Positions 51,022 to 59,752 of a stretch of 64,000 nt of DNA are shown piece after piece. Position 1 is the first letter of the stretch. Every line of letters starts with the position of its first letter. The translations under genes were made by a program, and so were the position numbers. Origin of the DNA: G963668185 sp963668185 (lineage in GTDB: Bacteria > Chloroflexota > Dehalococcoidia > Lucifugimonadales > G963668185); NCBI GenBank assembly GCA_963668185.1, contig OY764162.1:1364001-1428000 (forward strand), given 5' to 3'. Below the pieces are notes generated by a model that was given only the letters and a program-made list of their open reading frames with translations, did no database searches and was not told the DNA's origin.

Positions 51022-52243
51022 GGCTGAAGTACCGCAGCGCGGCCTTCAGCGTATCCACCAGGAAATCCACTTCCTCTTCGAGGTTATAGACGTAGAAGCT
51101 GGCTCGCGCCGTGGCCGCGATGCCAATCTCCCTCATCAGGGGCATCGTGCAGTTGTGCCCTGTGCGGATAGCGATGCCCTCCCGGTCCAGGAACGTGCCC
51201 AGATCGTGCGGATGCACGCTGTCCGAGTGGAACGAGACGATCCCGCCCCGTATCTCCGGGTCGTCCGGGCCGTACACGTCCAACTCCTCGATCTCCCGGA
51301 ACCTCGACAGCGCGTACGCCGTGATCTGCTTCTCATGCTCCCGCACGTCGTCCATGCCGAGTTCGTTGAGGTAGTCCACGGCGGCGCCCAGCGCGATTGC
51401 GTCGGCGATGTTCGGCGTGCCTGCCTCGAACCTCATCGGCAGGGCGTTCCATGTCGCCCGCTCGTTCCAGACCTGCAACACCATCTCGCCGCCGGTGAGA
51501 AACGGCTCCATGCTATCGAGAATCTCCGGCTTTGCGTACAGCGCGCCGATTCCCGTGGGGCCGAGCATCTTGTGCCCCGAAAACCCGAGGAAGTCGCAGT
51601 CCAACTCCACCACGTTAACCGGCATGTGCGGCACGCTCTGCGCCGCATCCACAAGTACCGTCGCGCCCACGGCCCTCGCCTTCGCGATCAACTCCTCCGC
51701 CGGGTTGATCGTCCCCAGCGTGTTGGACATGTGCGTGAACGCCAGCAGCCTCGTGCTTGCCGTGACGATCGAGTCGATGTCCGACAGGTCGAGCGTGCCG
51801 TCGCGGTTCAGTGGAACGATCCTGAGGTCCGCGCCGTTCGCGTCCGCCACACGCTGCCACGGCACCAGGTTGCTGTGGTGCTCCATCTGCGTGGTGACGA
51901 TGGAGTCGCCTTCCCGCACGTTCTCGCTCGCCCAAGAGTACGCCACCAGGTTGATGGCCTCCGTCACATTCCGCGTCCAGACCACGCTCTCCGCGGACGG
52001 CGCGCCGATGAAGTCGGCCACCTTGACGCGCGCCTCCTCGTACCGGTCTGTCGCCTCCATGCTCAGCGCGTGAACGCCCCGGTGAACGTTCGAGTTGTAC
52101 TGCTCGTAGTAGTCGGTGAGCGCCCGTATCACGCTGGCCGGCTTCTGCGACGTTGCCGCGTTGTCCAGGTACACGAGCGGCTTCCCATACACGGACCGCT
52201 CCAGTATCGGGAAGTCTTTGCGGACCTTGCGGACGTCTAGCAT
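51011..52243 (-). CDS. sufS: SufS-type cysteine desulfurase
   Basis: 410 residues from MLDVRKVRKDFPIL. PLP enzyme motifs: NAATSQKP, MEHHSNLVPWQ, AAQSVPHM, DFLGFSGHKMLGPTGIG (PLP lysine) and RTGHNCTMPLM with the catalytic Cys. The last motif is usually RTGHHCAQPLM, so the neighbours of the cysteine are unusual. It takes sulfur from cysteine for cluster assembly. Coupled to the Rieske gene upstream and sufU downstream. Confidence 0.95.
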   Translation of the reverse strand: MLDVRKVRKDFPILERSVYGKPLVYLDNAATSQKPASVIRALTDYYEQYNSNVHRGVHALSMEATDRYEEARVKVADFIGAPSAESVVWTRNVTEAINLVAYSWASENVREGDSIVTTQMEHHSNLVPWQRVADANGADLRIVPLNRDGTLDLSDIDSIVTASTRLLAFTHMSNTLGTINPAEELIAKARAVGATVLVDAAQSVPHMPVNVVELDCDFLGFSGHKMLGPTGIGALYAKPEILDSMEPFLTGGEMVLQVWNERATWNALPMRFEAGTPNIADAIALGAAVDYLNELGMDDVREHEKQITAYALSRFREIEELDVYGPDDPEIRGGIVSFHSDSVHPHDLGTFLDREGIAIRTGHNCTMPLMREIGIAATARASFYVYNLEEEVDFLVDTLKAALRYFSHGA

Positions 52244-52254
52244 TCGGGCGCCTT

Positions 52255-52584
52255 CTAGAACTCGGGCTCGGTCGGATTGTCTGGGTCCACCTCTACCGCG
52301 TCGCCCTCGATCCGCACTGGGTACGTCGCCACGCCCAGCACCGCGGGCAAGGCCGTGACCTCTCCCGTCCGGACGTCGAACGTCGCCATGTGGCGCGGAC
52401 ACTCGATGTCGAAGCCTATGAGCTCGCCCTCGCCGAGCGGCCCTTGGTCGTGCGTGCACAGGTCCTGGACGGCGTAGAACTCGCCCTCCACGTTGCAAAT
52501 CACGATGTCTTCATCCCCGGCCTCGAAGACCTGCGCCATTCCCTGTGGAACGTCGCTCACGTTGCACACCTTTACGAACGCCAT
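52255..52584 (-). CDS. Rieske 2Fe-2S ferredoxin of the suf operon
   Basis: 109 residues. CTHDQGPLGEG and, 17 residues on, CPRHMATF give the Cys-x-His and Cys-x2-His ligands of a Rieske cluster. Size fits a soluble dioxygenase-type ferredoxin. No oxygenase is nearby. Its place between the second sufU and sufS suggests it donates electrons during cluster assembly or is a client. Start ATG of MAFVKVCNVSDVPQG. Confidence 0.93.
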   Translation of the reverse strand: MAFVKVCNVSDVPQGMAQVFEAGDEDIVICNVEGEFYAVQDLCTHDQGPLGEGELIGFDIECPRHMATFDVRTGEVTALPAVLGVATYPVRIEGDAVEVDPDNPTEPEF

Positions 52585-52643
52585 GAAACTCCCCTAAAGC
52601 CTGAAAGCGTATTGATCGCCGGGACCGCCGATCATTCCCCAAG

Positions 52644-53099
52644 TCATTCCGTAGTTACCGTTTCCTCGCTGCCGTTCAACGCGGCCCTGAGCGTATGCCA
52701 GCAAAGAGTAGCGCACTTCACTCGCACCGGGAAAGCGGCGACCCCCGCCAGAAAATCGATATCGCCGAGGTCAATGTCGTCCCTGCCGCCGTTGGCCTCT
52801 TCGCCCGTGAACATGCGGTGCACCGCGTCGAACAGCACCTCCGCGTCCTCCTGCGACTTGCCCATGACGCCCTCCGTCATGAGTGAGGCCGATGCCTTGG
52901 AGATGGCACAACCCACGCCTTCGAACGCAACGTCCACGATGCAGGCGTCGTCCAGCTTGAGGTACAGGGTGATGATGTCCCCGCAGAACGGATTGAACCC
53001 CTCCGACACGCGGTCCGCCTCTTCGATACGCCCGAAGTTCCTGGGGTTCGCGTAGTGGTCCCTCACCACCTCCTGGTAGAGATCGTTCAGTTCGGTCAT
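52644..53099 (-). CDS. SufU-like iron-sulfur cluster scaffold (second copy)
   Basis: 151 residues, same length as the other copy. Cysteines lie in NPFCGDI, GCAISKAS and VKCATLCW. DLYQEVVRDHYANPRNFG matches the family start. It follows sufD by about 80 bp and precedes the Rieske gene. Two scaffold genes in one operon are unusual and suggest a division between sulfur transfer and cluster building (inference). Confidence 0.92.
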   Translation of the reverse strand: MTELNDLYQEVVRDHYANPRNFGRIEEADRVSEGFNPFCGDIITLYLKLDDACIVDVAFEGVGCAISKASASLMTEGVMGKSQEDAEVLFDAVHRMFTGEEANGGRDDIDLGDIDFLAGVAAFPVRVKCATLCWHTLRAALNGSEETVTTE

Positions 53100-53179
53100 G
53101 CTATCCGGTCGATCTCCGGCCCAAAGGCGAATTGCGTATGAACTGCCGACGCCTCGCGCCTACTCATCGTCGAACTCGC

Positions 53180-54511
53180 CTATTCATCGAACTCAATAGA
53201 AGGAATCGCGCCCGCGAACACGCCGTCCACGAACTCGCGCAGCGCCTCGGTCTCTATCGTGTCGATGATCTCGCTCGCGAAGCCCCTGATGAGCAGCGCC
53301 CTCGCCGTCGGCAGGTCGATGCCCCGGCTCCGCATGTAGAACAGCGCGTCCTCCGCCACGGCGCCCGCCGTCGCGCCGTGCCCGCAAGTCACATCGTCCG
53401 CGTAGATCTCCAAGCTCGGCTTCGTATCTACCTCCGCCCCGCGCGAGAGCAGCAGGTTCAGGTCCTTCTGCTGCGCGTTCGTCTTCTGCGCGCCCCTGTG
53501 CACCACCACGCGCCCGCTGTACACCGCCCTCGACCGGCCGCCGAGTATCCCTTTGAAGTACTGGTCGCTCGTGCCGTGCGGCTTCAGATGATCCACGTTG
53601 ATGTGGTTGTCCACGAACTGCGACCGCTGCGTCATGTACAGCCCGTTCAGGTAGCACGAACTGCCCGGCGCGTCGAGCGCGACGTGCACGTCGTTCCGCA
53701 GCAGGCCCGCGCCCGTCTCCAGCGCCGTCGACGTGAACTCGCTGTCGTCGAGTTGGTGCACCCGCGTCACGCCCACGTGGTACGCGCTCTCGCCCTCCAC
53801 CACGTACCTGTAGTGCCGCACCGCCGAGCCAGCGGCCATGCTGACCTCGGTCGCCGCATTCGTGAAGTACGCGCTGCCCGACTCCGATACGTAGCTCTCG
53901 ATCAGCGTGAACCGCGAACCCTCCCCGGCGACCACCAGCGTCCTCGGATGCGTGACCGTCGGCGCGTCCCGCTCCGTCGAGAGGAACACCAGGTGCACCG
54001 GCGCGTCCAGGCTCGCCCCGTCCGGCACGTGCACGAACGCGCCGTCCGACGCGAACGCCGTGTTGAGCGCGATGAACCCGTCCGATCCCACGTCCGCACT
54101 CTTCGCCAGGTGCCCGCGCACAAGCTCGCCGTCCGAAGCCGCGGCCTCGGCCAGACTGCCCGTGCGCGCGCCGTTGCCGTTCGCGCCCGCCGACGAAAGC
54201 TCTTGCGAGAAAAACCCGTCCACGAAAACCAGCGCCGTCCACGACGGATCGTGCGGCACGAGCCTGCCCAGGTCAGACGCGGTCGCCGCGCCGGGGCTGT
54301 CGGGGCGCTCGAACGCCGACCGCGCGATGGGCCCCACGTTCGTGTACTTCCACCTCTCGTTGCCGCGCCGTGCGGTGGGGAACCCCAGGTCCTCGAAGCG
54401 AGCGAAGGCCGCGTGGCGCAAATCGCCGAGCCACGCCGCTCCCGTTGACGCAGCCTCTGCGGCCTCGAAGTCCGACCGGTACCTCGCGATGCCGGATCTG
54501 GTCTGTACCAT
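53180..54511 (-). CDS. sufD: Fe-S cluster assembly protein SufD
   Basis: 443 residues from MVQTRSGIARYRSD. The beta-helix core of the SufB/SufD family is seen in SRAVYSGRVVVHRGAQKTNAQQKDLNLLLS and DVTCGHGATAGAV, with the conserved His near the end. ARRGNERWKYTNVGPI is the usual N-terminal motif. It forms the SufBC2D scaffold. The open frame reaches 16 codons further up. It lies 14 bp after sufC. Confidence 0.93.
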   Translation of the reverse strand: MVQTRSGIARYRSDFEAAEAASTGAAWLGDLRHAAFARFEDLGFPTARRGNERWKYTNVGPIARSAFERPDSPGAATASDLGRLVPHDPSWTALVFVDGFFSQELSSAGANGNGARTGSLAEAAASDGELVRGHLAKSADVGSDGFIALNTAFASDGAFVHVPDGASLDAPVHLVFLSTERDAPTVTHPRTLVVAGEGSRFTLIESYVSESGSAYFTNAATEVSMAAGSAVRHYRYVVEGESAYHVGVTRVHQLDDSEFTSTALETGAGLLRNDVHVALDAPGSSCYLNGLYMTQRSQFVDNHINVDHLKPHGTSDQYFKGILGGRSRAVYSGRVVVHRGAQKTNAQQKDLNLLLSRGAEVDTKPSLEIYADDVTCGHGATAGAVAEDALFYMRSRGIDLPTARALLIRGFASEIIDTIETEALREFVDGVFAGAIPSIEFDE

Positions 54512-54525
54512 TGTCAGGCTATGCT

Positions 54526-55305
54526 CTACGAGGCGGCGCCGTTGCCCGCCGTCACCCACTCGTAGCCCCTGTCCTCCACCTCTTCGGCTAGTCCCGCGTC
54601 GCCCGACCGCACGATCCTGCCGTCCACGAGGATGTGGACGAAGTCCGGCGTCACGTAGTTCAGTATGCGCTGGTAGTGCGTGACCACGACCATCGAGCGC
54701 CGCGGCTCCCGCATCTCGTTCACCGTCCGCGCCACCGCCCTCAGAGCGTCGATGTCCAGCCCGGAGTCCGTCTCGTCCAGCACCGCCAGCTTCGGCTCCA
54801 GCATCGCTAGCTGGAACATCTCGCCGCGCTTCTTCTCGCCGCCGGAGAACCCCTCGTTGACCGACCGCCTCACGAGGTCGGACCTCACCTCAACCGTCTT
54901 GGCCATGCCGGTGAACTTCCTGTCGAACTCCCGCACCTGAAGCGGCGTCTCGTCGCGCTCCTTGCGAACGGCGTCAACCGCCGCCTTCATGAACTGCCAG
55001 TAGCGCACGCCCGGTAGCTCCACCGGGTACTGGAACGCCAGGAACACGCCCGCGCGCGCCCGCTCGTCCGGCGCCATCTCGATCAGGCTCTCGCCGTCCA
55101 GCAGGATGTCGCCGTCCGTGACCTCGTACTCAGGCCGCCCCGCGATCACGTTCGCCAGCGTGCTCTTGCCGCTGCCGTTCGGGCCCATGATCGCGTGGAT
55201 CTCGCCCGCGTTGACCGTCAGGTCCAAGCCCTTGAGGATCGCCGTGTCGTCTATGGAAGCGTGAAGGCCGCGAACGGCCAGCATAGGGATTTCCGAAGCG
55301 CCCAT
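54526..55305 (-). CDS. sufC: Fe-S cluster assembly ATPase SufC
   Basis: 259 residues. Walker A GPNGSGKSTLANVIAG, signature SGGEKKRGEMFQL, and Walker B LAVLDETDSGLDIDAL, where SufC normally has the same DETDSGLD. The Q-loop is FLAFQYPVELPGV. It drives conformational change of SufB and SufD. It directly follows sufB. Confidence 0.97.
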   Translation of the reverse strand: MGASEIPMLAVRGLHASIDDTAILKGLDLTVNAGEIHAIMGPNGSGKSTLANVIAGRPEYEVTDGDILLDGESLIEMAPDERARAGVFLAFQYPVELPGVRYWQFMKAAVDAVRKERDETPLQVREFDRKFTGMAKTVEVRSDLVRRSVNEGFSGGEKKRGEMFQLAMLEPKLAVLDETDSGLDIDALRAVARTVNEMREPRRSMVVVTHYQRILNYVTPDFVHILVDGRIVRSGDAGLAEEVEDRGYEWVTAGNGAAS

Positions 55306-56772
55306 CTAGCCCACCGCCCCTTCCAGGCTCACCTTGAGAAGCTGCGACGCCTCCATCGCGAACTCGAACGGCAACTCCTGGAAGATTCCCCGGCAGAAGC
55401 CGTTGATGATCATGTAGTGCGCCTCCTCCTCGTCAATCCCCCGCTGCATCAGGTAGAAGAGCTGGTCGTCGCTGACCTTCGACGTGGACGCCTCGTGCTC
55501 GATGCGCGCCGTCGGATTCTTGACCTCGATGTACGGCACCGTGTGCGCGCCGCACTTGTCGCCGATCAGCAGCGAGTCGCACTGCGTGAAGTTCTGCGCC
55601 CCGTCCGCGCCGCCGTTGATCTTCACCAGGCCCCGGTACGTATTGTTCCCGTGCGAAGCGGAAATGCCCTTGGCGACGATCGTGCTCCGCGTGTTCTTGC
55701 CGATGTGCGTCATCTTCGTGCCGGTGTCCGCCTGCTGATGCCTGCTCACGAGCGCCACCGAGTAGAACTCGCCGACCGAGTTGTCGCCCTGCAGGATCAC
55801 GCTCGGATACTTCCACGTGATCGCAGAGCCGGTCTCCACCTGCGTCCACGAAATCTTCGAGTCCACGCCGGCGCACTTGCCGCGCTTGGTCACGAAGTTG
55901 TACACGCCGCCCTTGCCCTCCTTGTCGCCGGGGTACCAGTTCTGGAGCGTCGAGTACTTGATCTCGGCGTTGTCCATGGCGACCAACTCCACCACCGCCG
56001 CGTGAAGCTGGTGCGACTTTCGCGTCGGCGCCGTGCATCCCTCGAGGTAGCTCACGTAGCTGCCCTCGTCCGCCACGATCAGCGTCCGCTCGAACTGCCC
56101 GGAGTCCTCCTGGTTGATCCGGAAGTACGTCATCAACTCCACCGGGCACCGCACGCCGGGCGGCACGTACACGAACGAGCCGTCGCTGAACACGGCGGAG
56201 TTCAGCGTCGCGTAGAAGTTGTCGCTGTACGGCACCACCGAGCCGAGGTACTTGCGCACCAGTTCCGGGTGCTTCTCCACCGCCTCGCTGATCGGGCAGA
56301 AGATGACGCCCGCCTTCTCGAGTTGGTCCTTGTACGTCGTCGCCACCGACACGCTGTCGAACACCGCGTCCACCGCCACGCCAGCCAGCCGCGCCCGCTC
56401 GTTCAGCGGGATCCCCAGCTTCTCGAACGTCTCCAGTATCTCCGGATCCACCTCGTCCAGGCTCTTCGGACGGTCGTCGTCCGACTTCGGCGCGGCGTAG
56501 TAGTAGATGTCCTGGAAGTCGATCGAAGGAAACTCGACCATCGCCCAGTCGGGATGATTGTCGTCCTGCCTGAGCCAGTGCCTGAAGGCCCTCAGCCTCC
56601 ATTTCAGCAGCCACTCAGGCTCGCCCTTCTTCGAGGAGATCAGCCGGACGATGTCCTCGTTCAGCCCCTTCGGAGCCAGATCGACGTCGATCTCCGTGGT
56701 GAAGCCCCACTTGTACTCCTGCTCCAGCTCATCCTGGGGCGTCTCTCTCGAAAGAACGTCCGGGGTAGTCAA
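55306..56772 (-). CDS. sufB: Fe-S cluster assembly protein SufB
   Basis: 488 residues from TTG 56772, which has GAGAGG 6 nt upstream; another TTG 13 codons earlier has no ribosome site. Family motifs: YKWGFTTEIDVDLAPKGL, VYVPPGVRCPVELMTYFRIN, EGCTAPTRKSHQLHAAVVELVA, YSTLQNWYPGD, KCAGVDSKISWTQVETGSAITWKYPS and the Cys near LIGDKCGAHTVPYIEV. First gene of the suf operon, with a strong promoter at 56830-56858. It is the main cluster scaffold. Confidence 0.96.
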   Translation of the reverse strand: MTTPDVLSRETPQDELEQEYKWGFTTEIDVDLAPKGLNEDIVRLISSKKGEPEWLLKWRLRAFRHWLRQDDNHPDWAMVEFPSIDFQDIYYYAAPKSDDDRPKSLDEVDPEILETFEKLGIPLNERARLAGVAVDAVFDSVSVATTYKDQLEKAGVIFCPISEAVEKHPELVRKYLGSVVPYSDNFYATLNSAVFSDGSFVYVPPGVRCPVELMTYFRINQEDSGQFERTLIVADEGSYVSYLEGCTAPTRKSHQLHAAVVELVAMDNAEIKYSTLQNWYPGDKEGKGGVYNFVTKRGKCAGVDSKISWTQVETGSAITWKYPSVILQGDNSVGEFYSVALVSRHQQADTGTKMTHIGKNTRSTIVAKGISASHGNNTYRGLVKINGGADGAQNFTQCDSLLIGDKCGAHTVPYIEVKNPTARIEHEASTSKVSDDQLFYLMQRGIDEEEAHYMIINGFCRGIFQELPFEFAMEASQLLKVSLEGAVG

Positions 56773-56829
56773 ATCAGCCTCTCCCAATAGTCCAAAAAAG
56801 CGGCCTCGCAAGCCAAAACTCGAACCTGG

Positions 56830-56858
56830 ATTTTACATCCGCCAGCTACGACGGTCAA
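56830..56858 (-). promoter_or_regulatory. Promoter of the suf operon
   Basis: On the minus strand TTGACC (56853-56858), 17-bp spacer, TAAAAT (56830-56835). Start of transcription is expected near 56823, leaving a leader of about 50 nt before the TTG of sufB. No obvious IscR/SufR type box was recognised. Confidence 0.75.
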
Positions 56859-56979
56859 CGCTTTACACGCATTCCAGCATCTAAAGTACCCAAACCCGCG
56901 CCACCTCCGCAAACCAACCCTATGCCCCTGCAACCAACTCCCGCATCCCGTACGGGCGCTCCGCGAAGCTCCCAAGTCC

Positions 56980-57053
56980 CCGTTCGTGCTGAGCCTGTCG
57001 AAGCACCCATCCACCAACGCCCTGCAATCCCTTCCCCAGTCTGCTGGGGAAGG
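56980..57053. repeat. Intergenic repeats, families A and B
   Basis: CGTTCGTGCTGAGCCTGTCG (family A, inverted relative to 7924-7947) at 56980-57004 and the hairpin CTTCCCCAG-TCTG-CTGGGGAAG (family B, inverted) at 57030-57053. They sit 30 bp before the SRPBCC gene. Confidence 0.75.
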
Positions 57054-57083
57054 TTAGGATGGGGCCAAACAAGGAGTGCCCCC

Positions 57084-57881
57084 ATGCCCGTAACCATAGA
57101 CCCATCCGGCCGCCGATCCGTCAGCGTGCAAACCGAAGTCCCCGGCTCGCCCGAAGACGCCTGGCGCGCCATCGCCACCGGCCCCGGCGTGTCCGCCTGG
57201 TTCGTCCCCACCGAGTTCCACAACGGCGCAGACGGCACGCCGCAAGACCTCGTATGCGACTTCGGCGGCGGAATGGTCTCCCGCGCGACCGTCACCGCCT
57301 GGGAGCCGCCGCGCCGCTTCACCGCCGAAAGCAACGACTTCGCCCCCGGCGGCCCGCCGGTTGCAACCGAATGGAAAGTCGAACCCCTCGGCAACGACGC
57401 CTGCCTAGTAACCGTCGAACACAGCCTCCTCGCCGACACCGACGAGTGGGACCCGAATCTCGAAGGCACCGAGTCCGGCTGGCCCACATTCTTCGCTGTC
57501 CTGCGCCTCCGCATGGCCCACTTCCGCGACGAGCCATCCGCCATCGTGGATCTGATGGGCAAAGCCGCCGCGCCCGATACCGCGTGGCCCGACCTCGCGA
57601 CCGCGCTCAACCTCACGGCCCCGACCGTCGGCGACCACCGGACATCCCCACCCGAAGCCCCATCCCTCTCAGGAGTTATCGAGTCCGTCCCCAGCGACTC
57701 CGAAGTCCTGCTCCGCCTCGAACAACCCGCCCCCGGCGTGGCCCACCTCTTCGCCCTCCCCGCCGGCGAAGACACATACCTCTCAGTCCGCCTCTACCTA
57801 TACAGCCCCCAAGCCACCGCCACAGCCAACCACGAACAACCCGTCTGGCAAGAGTGGATGCAGAAGTATCTGGAGACCTAA
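57084..57881 (+). CDS. SRPBCC/AHSA1-like domain protein, complete copy
   Basis: 265 residues from ATG 57084, with AAGGAG 8 nt upstream. SVQTEVPGSPEDAWRAIATGPGVSAWFVPTEF is the start of an AHSA1-type SRPBCC fold, and VSRATVTAWEPPRRFTAES continues it. The C-terminal half (LFALPAGEDTYLSVRLYLY) may be a second domain. SRPBCC proteins bind hydrophobic ligands in a helix-grip pocket. Its 3' two-thirds (57336 to about 57860) are duplicated at 59011-59530, and a piece of about 50 bp recurs at 60392-60443. Confidence 0.85.
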   Translation: MPVTIDPSGRRSVSVQTEVPGSPEDAWRAIATGPGVSAWFVPTEFHNGADGTPQDLVCDFGGGMVSRATVTAWEPPRRFTAESNDFAPGGPPVATEWKVEPLGNDACLVTVEHSLLADTDEWDPNLEGTESGWPTFFAVLRLRMAHFRDEPSAIVDLMGKAAAPDTAWPDLATALNLTAPTVGDHRTSPPEAPSLSGVIESVPSDSEVLLRLEQPAPGVAHLFALPAGEDTYLSVRLYLYSPQATATANHEQPVWQEWMQKYLET

Positions 57882-58069
57882 CGAATGAACTCGTGAGAGG
57901 CCTAATCAGCCTTGGCGGAGACCCTCTAGCTTTCGTATGTCGAGAGCGCCGCTAGTGCCGCCCGGAGTGCTTTCGGCCTGACTCCAAATTACATCACCGA
58001 TAGAGAATTCACCATCTACGCCGTAATAGCCCTCCTGTAGTACACTTCTTGTTATACTCAGAGTGCATT
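57882..58069. other. Intergenic region before AbiEi with repeated promoter-like element A
   Basis: No gene. At 58031-58070 lies a 40-bp element whose core TACACTTCTTGTTATACT and AGTGCATTA recurs at 61276-61314. Within it TG-T-TATACT (58050-58058) is an extended -10 whose start would lie about 4 nt before the AbiEi ATG. Confidence 0.6.
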
Positions 58070-58070
58070 A
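58031..58070 (+). promoter_or_regulatory. Repeated 40-bp promoter-like element, copy A (AbiE promoter)
   Basis: Shares most positions with 61276-61314, including CCTCCTG, TACACTTCTTG and AGTGCATTA. It contains the extended -10 TGTTATACT. In AbiE systems AbiEi represses its own promoter, so the element may be an AbiEi operator. Confidence 0.55.
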
Positions 58071-58939
58071 TGGTAAATCTAGCTGAAAATTCTCGGACTA
58101 CAATATATCAAGAGCATGGCCCGTTGGCAGGGCTGAGCAGTAAGAAGCGGGTGCAATTGATGACGCTTCACCGGGCGTTCCAAGGCCCTTTCGACGCTCG
58201 CCATGCTGCACCTGTACTCAACATTGACGTCCATCGCACACGCCGCCTTCTTGCGGCGCTTGCCCATGGTGGATGGCTCGCACGTGTCCGTCAGGGCTGG
58301 TACATAGCCGTGCCCATGGATGCCTCAGTACCAGCCGAGTGGCGGGAAGACCCATGGGTGGTCGCTGCGACGCTGTTCTCTCCAGGCTATATCGGCGGGT
58401 GGAGCGCCGTTGAACACTGGGGGCTGACCGACCAGATCTTCAATGAGATCTACGTTGTCGTCGGCCGGAAGTTCGCGCCAACCCGCCAAACTATCCAAGG
58501 AACTGACTACCAAATCCGGACAGTGCCGGACTCGGCGCTCTTTGGGACACGACGCGTCTGGCGCCAGCGCGTTCCGGTGAATGTGTCGGACCCTCATCGC
58601 ACAGTAATCGACATCCTGGACGTCCCGGCTTCTGCGGGTGGACTGCTGCACGCCTACGAGGTTCTCCAAACGTATCTTGAGAGCGAAAACGCCGACCATG
58701 AATCGCTCATCCAATATGGCGACCGGCTCGGTCGAGGCACTGTCTTCAAGCGGCTCGGATATCTGTCGGAACGAGCGAGAGTTACCGACGCCAACTTCAT
58801 TGAGGCGTGTCGTAAACGAATCACCAAGGGAGTAAGCCGCCTCGACCCCAGCGGGCCGCCAAAAGGGCGCATCATTACTAAGTGGAACCTGCAAGTGAAC
58901 TCGCCAAGACTTTATCCTGACGAACTAGACGGCACATGA
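58070..58939 (+). CDS. AbiEi-family antitoxin/transcriptional regulator (type IV toxin-antitoxin)
   Basis: 289 residues from ATG 58070; an in-frame TTG seven codons earlier lies in the -10 and is rejected. The N-terminal winged helix (VQLMTLHRAFQGPFDARHAAPVLNIDVHRTRRLLAALAHGGWLARVRQGWYIAVP) and the C-terminal region (PGYIGGWSAVEHWGL, DPHRTVIDILDVP, YGDRLGRGTVFKRLGYLSE) match AbiEi. These proteins repress the operon and counter the AbiEii nucleotidyltransferase toxin in phage abortive infection. Its stop overlaps the toxin start (ATGA), but the toxin gene is broken. The regulator itself looks intact. Confidence 0.9.
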   Translation: MVNLAENSRTTIYQEHGPLAGLSSKKRVQLMTLHRAFQGPFDARHAAPVLNIDVHRTRRLLAALAHGGWLARVRQGWYIAVPMDASVPAEWREDPWVVAATLFSPGYIGGWSAVEHWGLTDQIFNEIYVVVGRKFAPTRQTIQGTDYQIRTVPDSALFGTRRVWRQRVPVNVSDPHRTVIDILDVPASAGGLLHAYEVLQTYLESENADHESLIQYGDRLGRGTVFKRLGYLSERARVTDANFIEACRKRITKGVSRLDPSGPPKGRIITKWNLQVNSPRLYPDELDGT

Positions 58940-59562
58940 TTAGCCGCGCCGACATTGATGACCGTGTTCGGCTCTGGGGGCTGCGCGAGGATGTGGTCGA
59001 GAAGGACTACGCCCCCGGCGGCCCGCCCGTAGCAACCGAGTGGAAAGTCGAACCCCTCGACAACGACGCCTGCCTCGTAACCGTCGAACACAGCCTCCAC
59101 GCCGACACCGACGAGTGGGACCCGAATCTCGAAGGCACCGAGTCCGGCTGGCCCACATTCTTCGCCGTCCTGCGCCTCCGCATGGCCCACTTCCGCGACG
59201 AGCCATCCGCCATCGTGGACCTGATGGGCAAAGCCGCCGCGCCCGAAAGCGCATGGGCAGACCTAGCAACCGCGCTCAACCTCGCGAACCCGACCGTCGG
59301 CGACCACCGGACATCCCCACCCGAAGCCCCATCCCTCTCAGGAGTTATCGAGTCCGTCCCCAGCGACTCCGAAGTCCTGCTCCGCCTCGAACAACCCGCC
59401 CCCGGCGTAGCCCACCTCTTCGCCCTCCCCGCCGGCGAAGACACCTACCTCTCCGTCCGCCTCTACCTATACAGCCCCCAAGCCGCCGCCACAGCCAACC
59501 ACGAACAACCCGTCTGGCAGCAGTGGATGGCACCGTTCCTAGAAGCCGCTGTTAATGCATGA
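58936..59562 (+). pseudogene. AbiEii toxin start fused to a second SRPBCC C-terminal part (chimeric ORF)
   Basis: The first 25 residues (MISRADIDDRVRLWGLREDVVEKDY) are the classic AbiEii N-terminus. A full toxin would continue VLGWLL and run about 270 more residues with a GSxxxRG...D nucleotidyltransferase site; none of that is here. From 59011 the frame passes without interruption into APGGPPVATEWKVEPL and the rest of the SRPBCC gene at 57084, about 180 residues. The two SRPBCC copies differ at many bases and several residues, so this is an aged duplication rather than an assembly copy. The chimeric ORF is open but the toxin cannot be functional. Confidence 0.85.
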
Positions 59563-59752
59563 GAACTCACTGACCTAAGGACACAGACGGGCTGCAAAGC
59601 GCACTATACTTCGGTGTAGACATTGAGTAAGCCGTCATTCCCGCAAAGACAGGAGTCTACGTCAACCAGCCTTGTATGTTAGATGAGGGCGTGGCAGACC
59701 GATCTAGCCATGGTCAACAAGACTGCGGGGAAGCGTGGTCGCCACCCCCTCC
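59563..59752. other. Intergenic region, no gene seen
   Basis: 190 bp with no supported gene, promoter or repeat. An open frame runs on the plus strand from 59683 opposite the membrane-protein gene but has no family features. Confidence 0.5.

Noticed and set aside
55195..56790. Open frames antisense to sufB and, at 53132-54448, to sufD
   Set aside because: SufB and SufD are certain on the minus strand. The plus frames have no start context or motifs.
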